Positions 54,137 through 64,000 of a stretch of DNA of 64,000 nucleotides are shown piece by piece. The stretch is from Copromyces sp. CBS 386.78 (lineage: Eukaryota; Ascomycota; Sordariomycetes; Sordariales; Sordariaceae). Position 1 is the first letter of the stretch. Every line of letters begins with the position of its first letter. A model generated the notes under the pieces. It worked only from the letters and a program-made list of their open reading frames with translations. It was not told the DNA's origin and ran no database searches. Position numbers and translations under genes: made by a program. The stretch lies in the NCBI GenBank assembly GCA_030685235.1, contig MU839235.1, forward strand, positions 34,688 to 98,687, in the 5' to 3' direction.

Positions 54137-55109
54137 GCCGAGCTTCTGGCGACATCAAGTGTTGGTCTTGAACGATGCGCCGGCGTGCTCTGATGGTGGA
54201 TGTCGAGATGGACTTCGAACATGTCGCGGGATGCGCAACGGAACCTCGAACTTCCCCGCACCTGTTACCTCTACGCATGCTGCCTCCCGTCGATAGCACA
54301 GCATCGCAGGCGCTTAAGCAAGGCGGCAAGGTTACATTACGTCTCGATCTGCTCGAGGATACAACGCGGGGTAACCCAAGTTGAGGCAGTGCGAGTTTGG
54401 CGTCAGAGGTCGGCCGCGGTCTATAGTAGAGGGACAGGTTTGCGCTAACCAGTGTCGATGTTAATTGGTGGCGCTCAATCGCGGTCGGTGTCAATCGGTG
54501 TCGCTGCTTCAATCGCGGTCGCAGCTGCTTCAGAGCGTGATCGGTAGCCCTGATTCTCGCTGACCTGGTCAGCCGGTCAGCCGCGGCGCGGTCAGAATCG
54601 TGATCGGTTAACTTTTTTGAACTCGATATACCTTTTTCGAGTTGCTGACCCGGGTTAGCAAAATCCCCCCACATTTAGCCTTGCAACCAACTACATTACT
54701 CGCATCCTACTAACCCGGGTCAGTAGCAAAAAGCTGCTTTTTTAATGATATTCCAATTGCCAACACTACTAAAACTACTATAATACAAGGCATCGCAACC
54801 ACAATATTTCAATATTAAAATAAACAACTAAAAGATTACTATTCTAACCAGCAATCTACGCTAAGGACTTAGCAACCAGAAATGCAAAGGCCCGTACGAC
54901 TTTTTTATCCAAAGTACCTTTTTCTAACTGCAGTCAGCAAAAAAAAGGCTACCAATCACGCTCTCAGTCGCGGTCGCTGCTAAGGGCGTAATTAGCTACT
55001 CGGGGGTTGCGGTGTGCGGGAGCGTTTTTTACCCCCTCTCTATAAGAGAGGGAGTGTGTTACAGGCATTGCCTGCTCCTATATGTAGATAAGTGTTGTGC
55101 TGCATTAGT
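54137..55109. other. transition zone with short inverted repeats
   Basis: GC-rich TCGCGGTCG-type words (54470-54600) give way to a pair of inverted CCCGGG-centred motifs (54642-54728) and then AT-richer sequence. CGATCACGCTCT-like words occur on both sides in opposite orientation (near 54533 and 54955). This looks like eroded transposon ends, and also contains the NACHT promoter. No gene is seen. Confidence 0.4.
54642..54728. repeat. inverted repeat pair around CCCGGG
   Basis: GCTGACCCGGGTTAGC at the left faces CTAACCCGGGTCAGTAGC at the right across about 47 bp. Each arm is preceded or followed by a CTTTTT/AAAAAG stretch. The pair can form a hairpin or mark two facing transposon ends. Confidence 0.6.
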
Positions 55110-55732
55110 GTACTATAGCAGGAAAATCCCCAGGGCAACAAGCCTTGAAGGAGGTTTCAATGCTTAGACTTTAACAAGCCTTGTTAATTTGACAAGCGTT
55201 GTCGCCTAAGGGAGGCTTCTGATTGGTCGAATTTAGGTCCGCTATAAACGGCCGCTAAAGATCCTAAAATTCTATAACCCCAAAGTGACGATGGTTCTTT
55301 CCCGAAGAAAAACGCGACTACCCTATATTAAAGGAAAAAACGAAGCCATTCTTTAATCAATTGAGCCAGTGGCTCAATGGTTCTTATCGTCGCTCTCTTT
55401 CTTAAGATCGCTAGTTCGATTCCAGATGGCGACAGTTTTTTTCGCGCGAAGAGTTTCGTGTAAATGCCCTCATCCGGATTTTGAAGTCAAAGTCCCGCCT
55501 ACTTAGAAAGACCACTATAACAACTACTAATCAAAGACCCCTATAATGGCCTTTAGAAGGTCCTTATAAGGGTCTTAAGCTTTTTTTTCTACCTACCTAA
55601 ATCCGACCAATCAGAGGCCTTCCTTAGACCATAAGGATGGTTCTAGCAATAAGGCTTGTCTAGTTATCTTGCTTAACATTTGAGCTAAGCATTGAAATCT
55701 CTCCTCAAGCCTTGTAAGCTTCCTTATAGTAC
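55110..55732. mobile_element. putative non-autonomous element with long terminal inverted repeats
   Basis: The two ends are imperfect inverted copies over about 130 bp. GTACTATA at 55110 mirrors TATAGTAC at 55725. CAAGCCTTGAAGGAGGTTTC at the left matches the complement of the right arm, as does TTTCAATGCTTAG. CTGATTGGTCGAATTTAGGT (55219-55238) matches the complement of 55595-55614 at 19 of 20 positions. The 350-bp centre contains no ORF but holds a tRNA-like Pol III unit. No clear target-site duplication was identified. Best read as a MITE-like element, mildly mutated. Confidence 0.6.
55362..55442 (+). ncRNA. tRNA-like sequence with A box, B box and T-run
   Basis: TGGCTCAATGG (55370-55380) fits the A box, GTTCGATTCC (55414-55423) fits the B box 44 nt later, and a 7-T run (55436-55442) fits a Pol III terminator. 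The 5' side does not pair with the 3' ATGGCGAC and no clean anticodon stem forms, so it is a tRNA pseudogene or a SINE-like head rather than a working tRNA. Confidence 0.45.
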
Positions 55733-56772
55733 CGCTACGGTAGCTAGCTGAGTGCAGCTGTTTGAGCGTAGTACAACCGTAGTTATAGGATAGTACTAGT
55801 CTTATTTACTTAGCTACCTCCGCTCGGACTATTGTAGTCTTAGAATTCCTTGCGGGACTAAATAGGAAACATCTACCCTACCCCTACCAATTAGGATATT
55901 ATACTATTTAGACCTATAAGTTCTAAAACCGCGGCCTTACTATAGTTTAAATATAATATATATAGACGAAGGATGGTTTGTGTAAAATATTACTAAAATT
56001 GTATATAATTAAGTTATATAATATCTTAATACTATACTACATCTTAACCGTCGGATTATACTATTATTCAAATACTTTACCGCTATCCGAACCGTATATT
56101 TACTATATAATTACTAATGCTATCTTCTTTATTAATTCTACTAATTCGTTATTAAATATTTTTATTAATTTCTAATTTTACTTTCCCTCCGCGAATATTC
56201 TAAATTTCTAACTTTTATAATTCGTCTAACGAATCTTCGAATTACGAATATTATAATCTTTCGAATAAAATAGTAAACGAACCTAATAAACCTTTAAACG
56301 AAATTATTATTTCTAATATAAATTTTAAAAACCTAACCGTTTAACCCGTATTTACTAAATTTTATTACTAATTATAATAATAAATAAAAGTATAATATGT
56401 ATATAAGATCCTTAATTAATACACTTTAAAAACCTTTAATATATTAGGTCCTTAGTAATTATAATATTTATTTATATTTCGAACGGTTTGAAGTTAAACT
56501 TCCTTCTAACGAAGATTATATATTATTTAATATAGTAAATTAACTTAGAATATAACCTAAAATTTATTTCTAAACTTCCTTCCGCGCCGAATTTAAATTA
56601 CTATTATATTGACTAGTATTTTAAAAATTCCCTATAAAAATATTTAATAATAATAATAATATATCCTACCTTCTTACTATTAAAAAAAATTTAATATAAC
56701 TTAAATTTAATTACAATTCTATACTACTTAAAATACTTTAACCGAATATATATTAGAACTAATTACGCTATT

Positions 56773-57007
56773 TATATTATAGGGTTAGCCTTATAATAGT
56801 TTAGAGTATATAATTAGTAACTATCGGAGCTAGGGATTACGTTATAGCTCCGAATATAGTATAAAGCTATTATAGCCTCTATAAGAAGTTATAATAGCCT
56901 TATTATTACTATTGCTATACAAGTTGTACCAATTCTACAGCGCTTATAAGACTATTATAAAGCTAATTCCCTAAACTAGCCTTTTTAAAGGCCAATTTAA
57001 AATTATA
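56773..57007 (+). repeat. direct repeat, copy 1 (with 57284-57520)
   Basis: Starts ATATTATAGGGTTAGCCTTA and ends near CCAATTTAAAATTATA. It aligns along its length with 57284-57520, differing mainly by transitions as expected from RIP. Confidence 0.7.
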
Positions 57008-57283
57008 CCTTTAAACCTTTCTTCTTACTCCTTTATATAATTACGTATATTCTTACCTACTTTATACCTTTATACTATAATAATTAAGTATATTTTTAAA
57101 CTATTGCGTTTATATATATATTTCTTTTTAACCTTTAGAGTCGTACGGTAGAAATTATATAATTTAAAACTATATATTAGGATTGCTTTATAGGAATCGC
57201 GGACTTTAATATATAAAATTGCTTTATTAAACTATAGACTTATTAGGACTAAACTTTAAAAATAGTAATCTAATTATTATAAT

Positions 57284-57520
57284 TATATTATTATAGGGTT
57301 AGCTTTGTAACGGTTTAAAGTATACGGTTGGTAATTATTAGAGTTAAGGATTAGGCTATAATTCCGAATATAGTATAAAGTTATTATAGCCTTTATAGAA
57401 GGCTATAATAGCTTTATTATCGCTATTATTATATAAATTGTACTAATTTTATAATATTTATAAGAATATTATAAAACTAATTTCTTAAATTAGCTTCTAT
57501 AAAAATTAATTTAAAATTAG
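57284..57520 (+). repeat. direct repeat, copy 2 (with 56773-57007)
   Basis: Same orientation as copy 1, about 510 bp downstream, with shared blocks such as CCGAATATAGTATAAAG and TTATAGCC. More A/T than copy 1. Confidence 0.7.
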
Positions 57521-57536
57521 AAAAAGTCTAACCATA

Positions 57537-57690
57537 CGGTTACGAATGTCTATCCGTACGGTAATTTACTTTTTCCCTCACATATATCCCTAACCCTCGC
57601 GCGGCTACAGATGTTATATATATTCTTTCGAAAATTTCGCTTAAAAATCTAAGTATTACTATTCTTTTATATATAATATTAGACTATAGT
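57537..57690 (+). repeat. dispersed repeat, copy 1 (RIP-mutated)
   Basis: Contains TCTATCCGTACGG, then CTTTTTCCCTCACATATATC, CCTAACCCTCGCGCGGCTAC and TATTCTTTCGAAAATTTCG. Related to sequences at 60607-60830 and 63908-64000 in the same orientation. Confidence 0.7.
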
Positions 57691-57715
57691 GCTTAGACTA
57701 AATACGCACCTATTA

Positions 57716-57968
57716 CAACTATTAGCAATTGTTACGACTATTAGCGATTGGCTATTAGCGATTATTACGGCTATTAGCGACTATTACGGCTATTATGGCT
57801 ATTATAACTATTACGGCTATTAGCGATTATTACGGCTATTATAGCTATTAGCGATTATTACGGCTATTAGCGACTATTACGGCTATTATAGCTATTATAG
57901 CTACTAGCGATTATTATAGTTATTATAGTTATTAGTGATTATTATAGCTATTACGGCTATTATTATTA
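57716..57968 (+). repeat. CTATTA-GCGA-TTATTACGG minisatellite
   Basis: Irregular tandem units of about 9 and 18-21 bp built from GCTATTAGCGATTATTACG and GCTATTACG fill about 250 bp. Units vary by single transitions. Confidence 0.85.
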
Positions 57969-60606
57969 CGGGGTAGAATATTATTAGGGGTAAGGTTAGA
58001 TAAATATAATTATACAAAGAAGGAAAGAAGGAGAGGAGGGAAGAGTGCAGTCTAAATATAAGGTAGGCTATACTATATTTAAATCTAGACCGAGGCTTAC
58101 TAGTACGTACGTATATACAATCCTATTGGTTAATAATTAATAAATTCGATTATATAATATTTAATACTATATACTATTATAAATAATCCTATAATATTAC
58201 CTCCTTATAAAAGAAGTTTATAGAGTTTTAAACGATCTATTTAATATATATATATAAAATAATAGATTATACTTCAATCCCTATCTTCTAATTCTTCGAT
58301 CTATAATTAAACCCTTATAATCTGTAATTAAGCGGCTATATTATTATTTCCTTACTAATAGGTCTCCGCTTTCAACCATACTTCTATATTCTTTATTGGG
58401 GGCCGCTTTTCTTATTAAACTTCTATTATCTTCCTAAATACTTTATAAAAGAATTTGTCCATCTTTTTTAAATCCTTTTTAAATAGAGGTTCGAATTCCT
58501 AGTTTACTACTTTAATTGTAAGCTCCTATATTTGTACTTTACGGCTAGTCGTAATAATTATTATAGCGGTATTAATTTACTCCTTTAAATTAATAATATA
58601 TTTAAAGCGTTTCGAAAGTAGTATTAGGGCAAGTAACGCCGTATAATATATTTAAAGTACTAGGGCCCTCGCTATATAACGTATTTAGAGTACGGGCGAC
58701 GCTATATAATATATTTAAGGTATTAAGGCCTTCCGCTCTTAAAATATAATTTTAATTTTTAATTAATTCTAAACTACTAGCGGGATAAAGGTATTTAAAT
58801 AATTGTAATAAAATATAATAATAGAATTCCTTATTCCTTTAATATTATTAAAGGGTTCGTCGGTAAAATTATAATATTTCTATTTTATAATATAAAACTA
58901 ATAATAGTTATTTCTTCGTTAAAAATAGTTCAAGAGCTTATTAAATTCCTATTCTACTACTTCCTTATAATTATTTATTTTAATTATAACCCTACTTTCG
59001 TTAATTCGTATATTACTTTATAAATCGGCTTAATTAAGGAGGCCTTTATAATAAAATTTTACTATAGATACGTAGAATATTAGTAAATACTTTATATTAA
59101 CGGGTAAAATTAATTTAACGTTATAAGAATACGCTTAATTTACTTTAAAAAGGCCTTCCTATTAAAAGTATAGTTTATTGTATAATTTATTATTATTAAA
59201 ATTAATTGTATTAAATATAATAAAATTACTAATACGGTATTTTAATATATTAAACCGATTTTTATTAGCGTTAGCCTCGTATTAGTCCTATACTTTCTTC
59301 GTAGAAGTACGTATATAATCCTATATAGCCTCGAAACGAGCGAATAATTCGCTAGCCTTTAAATACTCTTTTTACTATACCGGCGAAAAACCCTTTAATA
59401 ATATAATTACTATTAGTTTAATATTTATACGGGGGTAAAAATTATAATTAATAAAGAAAGGAATTATATTCGTAGTTTCGGATATTATATTATTACTTAC
59501 GAATTCCGTTAGTAGTAATTATTATATTTAATCCGTCTATATTTAATTAACGAAGATTTATAAATATTATTCTATTTCTATATTAATACGCTCTATTTAA
59601 GTATTTATTTATAGGTAGAAAGCGGAATTTAATAACCTCTTAATAGTTAGGCGCTTATAAATAGTAAATTAGAAAAGAGAAATAAATTACGAGTTACGGT
59701 TAGAAACGACGGTATTAAATAGGCTATAAAGGGTATAAATATAATCGATAAAACGGTCTATTAATTCTTCCGCTTCTATAATAATAATTGGGATATAGTA
59801 ATATATTTTATTAAATAATTTATAATAATAGCGATATATTTAAATTTCTAACCTAAATATAAATTTTCTAATAATAGAGAAATGTAATTAACCGAAATAT
59901 CTGTCTATAGTACGTAAGCTATAAATATAAACTTGAAATAGCTTACTTTAATTTATTATAATACTTTCATTCTCGAATATACTAGGCAACCTTTATAATA
60001 AGTTCGAACGGCTTCTATTATACTTAATTAATATTAGTATTTATTTATCTATATTTATATCTTATCTTTACTTAGATAGCCGGCCGTTAGTAATAAATAG
60101 GCGTGGTAAATAAATAGTAAATAAGTAATAGTATTATTTGGGTTAATAAATACCCTCCTTCTATAATAGACTTTACTTCCCGTTATAGAATATTCGGCGA
60201 AGGCGACTTTAAATTTCTTCCTAATATAAGGGCGCTATTTAGTATAATTTAATTCTTTTAAATAATTAATAGCCTCCTATATTAAGGTTAATCAGTTATA
60301 ACTTTCGTTAATAATATTGTTAGTTAATTTATTTGGTTCTTTTAAAATATTTAGGAATAGTAAGAATATTTTTCTATTGAAATCGAGGTTATCGCTAATT
60401 ATTATAGCCGATAGAAAGAAGTATCCTTCCTTAAAGCGGGCTAGGTCAATAAATTTATAATTCCTTACCTTTAAGTAATAATCGTCTATATTTAGAAGTA
60501 TATCCTTTAGCTTTCTATTTAGTGCGTTAGAGGGAAGATTTTATAATTCTAGCGTATAGTAGATTAAAAAATTAAAATGTAATAGGAATTATAACTATTA
60601 TATAGA

Positions 60607-60830
60607 GAAACGCTATCTGCACCGCTGCAAAACTCTATCTGCACCGCAGCCCCGCCGCCGCCCCGCCCTTCCCGCGCGCTAATATACTCTAAAATTTTTA
60701 AGCCAATTAAATCGCTCACATCCAAATTGTAGTCTACCCTATACTTTGCGACTATATTCTTTCGAAAATTTTACACTAGAAATTTAGGCATTATATTCTT
60801 TTATATAATATTACGTACCCAACCTAAATG
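60607..60830 (+). repeat. dispersed repeat, copy 2, with GC-rich island
   Basis: Two CTATCTGCACCGC-type words, then a GC-rich run of CCCCGCC units, then TATTCTTTCGAAAATTTTAC and TATATAATATTA as in copy 1. The GC-rich part stands out sharply in the AT-rich surroundings. Confidence 0.6.
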
Positions 60831-63800
60831 TACGCCTAGATATATACTTAAATTAACTACTTTACAACGCACTTTACAACGCACTTAGCGGTACGGTTGT
60901 ACGTTACACAGTCGTACATCACTCAATTAAACAATTAATTAATCGTATTCAATCTATATTAATCTATATATTAATAATCTATTTAATTTCTATTATAAAA
61001 TCGAGTAATTTAATTACCAATAAAAGCTCCAAAATCCCAGCGAATATTCTAAAGTATTAGAGTCGAGCTTCCTTACTAGCCTTATATACTAGCGATTCGT
61101 ATATTACGCCATTAAATACTAGCTAGGGTACTAGTTAGCATACCTCCCCTACCCCGTATAAATCTACTTCCTCTTTCTCCTCCTCCTCTACCTTTTTATA
61201 TATCTCCTCTTCTTATATTACTACGAAAGTAGCCTCGTTCCCTCGTCTATATACTAGCTAGACCGCGGCGGTCAACCTTATTAATTTATTTAAAATCTAT
61301 ACCCTCTTATATAAATATATTTCGCTAAATAAATAGCGCTACTTGTATTAATATAGTAGGATTATAACCTACCCTAAACTATTAGCCGCAAGTAGGTTAG
61401 AAACGAAGCCTTCTTCGAAATTGTAATACCGCCGCTTAAAATTGAGTTAGCATAATTGAGGGAGGGGGAATTTAAATATTAATTAGCGTAATTAACCGGG
61501 GAATATAAAAATTAATAGTAAATAGCATAATATTTCGAAGGCGGCCTTTAAACTTTATTACTTTATTGAACTCTTAATATTATAAATACTTATTATTATT
61601 ATTAAAAAATCTAATAAATTATTAATACGGGTAAAAATCTAATTTATCGAATTTAAATAATTTTAATCGGTCGAATATACATTCGAATATTATATACGAA
61701 TATAGTAAATTAAATTATATAATAAATTTGCCCGTATATAATTCTAATTTATCGGAATATAAATTAATATCTATAAAAATAGTACCGAATATAATATAGT
61801 ACTAGTAAACTACCTTTTTAAACGTTAATTAAAAGACTTATTTAAAAATAGTATTATACTACTCTTTATTAAGAAATTCGTTTATTATACGAATTTTCTC
61901 CTTTATAATCCTTTTATTTATTTTCTTTTTTATTGCGGCGACGAATTTGAAATTCTATTAAATCGTTATAATAACCGTACTATTACTTATATAAAATATA
62001 TAAAAATATTAGAATTAGTATAAAATATATAGGGGGAATATAGGTTAGTATAGGTATTAAGGCTAGATTTTACTAATAATAATGAAATTCTTAAAATTAT
62101 AATTAGCTAATTTAATTAGTAATATAGTACGATAATTAAAATTAAATCTTTTGTTAATATAATACGTAGCCTATTCCTCTTTTACGGTTATATACGTTTC
62201 TTTTAAATACATAATAATTATTATTTATTACGAAAAATAATTATAGAGCTTTATAAACGCAATATCAAAATCTTCTTTAATATACATATAATATATATAT
62301 TTCTAAAGGGTATAAAAGCTAATTCATAAATATTCTACTATATTAGGGAGAGGTTCTAAATTATTTATACTATTTATTAGACGGTTGAAATTATTAATTA
62401 TCATTCGATCTTCTTCGTCGAATTTATTTAAAATCGTAGTATTATTAGGAATATCGTTAGGTAGTTATATTAGCTAGGCTAATTAAGTTAATTAGGGTGC
62501 TTACTATATTAATACCGATATTTTTCGCTAGAGTTGTACTTATATTATAATAGTATAAATATTAGTAACTTAGGCAGCAACCTTCTTATCTTATTTATAT
62601 TTAATATTTAATATTATATTCTTATTAATATAGAAAATATATAATTAGGATTTAACTTCTAGATAAACTCGTTTAATAGCTGCCTTCATTACCGTATTAT
62701 AATCTATAATAGTTATTAGCGGTTTAATAATACTAATAATTTAACGATAAATATTAATTTAATTTATTAACTAGTTAAATCCCTTTTACCGCTCGTTATT
62801 AACTAATCTGAAAGCGTAGTTAAAAGTATAGTTAATACTAATTATATTAATAATTTAGAAGAAGGCGAGCTCCTTATTATTAATTTTATACGTATTATTA
62901 TATATTTATATATATAGTTAATATTACTAGTATTCCTCTCCCTAAAGATTATTTTAAAATATAGCAGTTAATTTCATTTTAATTATATTTACTTAATTAA
63001 TTTTAAAGTAGATTTTGTTCTTTATAAGAAATTTTATAGTTTATTAAAATAGGGTATACTTAACTATAGCCTCCTTTTTGAACTTATAACGTAAATTCTC
63101 CAACTATCTAATCGTAAAATATAAGTTTAGGAATTATTATTATAATTCGATAGTAATTTTACGGTTACATATATTAGGGCGGTCAATATATATAATTATT
63201 AGAGTTTTATATTCAATTTTAAAAACCCCGTAAATTTATATTTATTTAGTAGGAGGATAAGTATAAGATTTATAGCCTTCCCGGAATTTAAAAGTCCACT
63301 TCTTATCGTTATATTTTAACGCCTTAGTATACCCCTACTAAGAGCACCCCTATTTAATTATTAATATAGAACGAGAGTAAGCGTTGGATTTGTAAATAAC
63401 GCTATTTACGTATACGAAATAAAGTTATATATAATTAAAGTCCTTTATAGTATTACTAGAGCGGCTTTTTATTACGTTGTAACCAAATTCTCTTACCCAA
63501 TTTTAAATAGCTATAATTAACTAATCGAACTTTTCGTACTAAGTATTAAAAACAATATAATTGCTATATTTATAGCGGCGAGAGGGGGGTTCGTACGGTT
63601 CGTCTTTTTAATCGCTAGGCTAATTATTATCGATTTCTATAAGTTGCGCTAAGGTAGGCTCGCTAAGGAGCTCGCTAGGGAGCTCGCTAATATAAGTATA
63701 AGATTCGCTAAGCTTAATAGTGCTCTCTAGGGTATTGCCTATTAAAGGTTTTAAATTAGGGTCGATAAAATTAAAGTTAATTATTTAATTGGGGTATACT

Positions 63801-63907
63801 TAACTAGAGTGTACGCCCGTCGGCTGGGTCGCTACATCAGCTATTTACGTTATAATTAATTAGGGAAATATATAAAAAAAATAACGGATTATTTCGTATT
63901 ATTAATA

Positions 63908-64000
63908 AAGAGAGACTCTATCCGCACGTGGATAAAACTCTATCCGCACGTGGATCCACTTTTTCCCTCACACATATCCCTAACCCTGGCGCGGCCACAG
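63908..64000 (+). repeat. dispersed repeat, copy 3, hardly mutated, cut by window end
   Basis: Tandem CTCTATCCGCACGTGGAT units are followed by CACTTTTTCCCTCACACATA then TCCCTAACCCTGGCGCGGCC. It matches copy 1 with C/G retained where copy 1 has T/A. The element continues beyond the window. Confidence 0.7.

Larger units (their letters stand above)
55800..63900. repeat. AT-rich RIP-mutated repeat block (relict heterochromatin)
   Basis: About 8 kb of very AT-rich DNA. Long stretches (for example 56161-56340) contain almost no CpA or TpG while CpG (TTCG, ACGA) survives and TpA is abundant. This is the exhausted pattern left by RIP, which converts C to T mainly in CpA on both strands of duplicated DNA. 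No ORF of note survives; the longest frame (55978-56175) is low-complexity. The original transposons cannot be identified by eye. In Neurospora such DNA is normally packed as H3K9-methylated, cytosine-methylated heterochromatin (established for the genus, not seen here). Confidence 0.88.

Noticed and set aside
55978..56175. 65-residue ORF in the RIP block
   Set aside because: Ile/Tyr/Leu/Asn-only low-complexity product of AT-rich DNA; no coding signature.
54137..64000. dispersed 5S rRNA gene typical of Neurospora
   Set aside because: No 5S-like internal control or conserved core was found here or elsewhere in the window by eye.
63908..64000. telomeric repeat, prompted by CCCTAACCCT
   Set aside because: Only one and a half units occur, embedded in a repeat also found at 57.5 kb; not a TTAGGG array.

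Overview
The window comes from a filamentous ascomycete and looks most like Neurospora or a close Sordariales relative. Its genes carry short introns with GT(A/G)NGT donors and CTAAC-type branch points. It holds recognisable ro-10, SHO1, SPC19 and MRPS16 orthologues. A right-hand block also shows the extreme footprint of repeat-induced point mutation (RIP).

Layout, left to right. 0.2-15.5 kb: a cytochrome b5/b5-reductase fusion and a cytochrome P450 (divergent), a Zn2Cys6 transcription factor, a coiled-coil protein and a 489-residue orphan (divergent) with a decayed copy of the coiled-coil gene behind it, then a Crh-type GH16 cell-wall glycosidase. 15.9-19.9 kb: an intron-containing tRNA-Lys(CUU), mitochondrial ribosomal protein bS16m, NAD(P)HX epimerase and a tiny Cys-rich peptide gene. 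19.9-24.5 kb: a 4.6-kb stretch with no convincing gene. 24.5-28.3 kb: a doubtful small ORF, a Pro/His/Gln-rich protein whose frame is broken by a 16-bp tandem duplication, and the DASH subunit Spc19. 30.4-37.6 kb: the osmosensor SHO1, the dynactin-related RO10, and a vacuolar-type amino acid transporter. 38.6-42.7 kb: a large SMP + C2 membrane-tether protein (Mug190/tricalbin-like). 43.3-47.3 kb: a convergent pair of paralogues of an unrecognised family, with a further acidic ORF packed behind one of them. 48.6-54.1 kb: a TPR protein of a bacterial-looking type and an NLR-like NACHT (STAND) protein with a C-terminal membrane segment, convergent. 54.4-55.7 kb: transposon-like inverted repeats, one enclosing a tRNA-like core. 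55.8-64.0 kb: an AT-rich, gene-free RIP block with internal direct repeats, a minisatellite and a three-copy dispersed repeat.

The left 50 kb is mostly housekeeping: redox, translation, metabolite repair, osmosensing, spindle and dynein functions, wall remodelling. The right end is accessory: a lineage-variable STAND receptor against mutated heterochromatin. No biosynthetic cluster, CRISPR array or viral genome was seen. The least-explained items are the membrane-anchored NACHT protein, the paralogue pair, the coiled-coil/orphan module with its relic, and the inverted-repeat element carrying a Pol III-like core. Exon limits were set by hand from splice signals and reading-frame continuity; no homology search was run.
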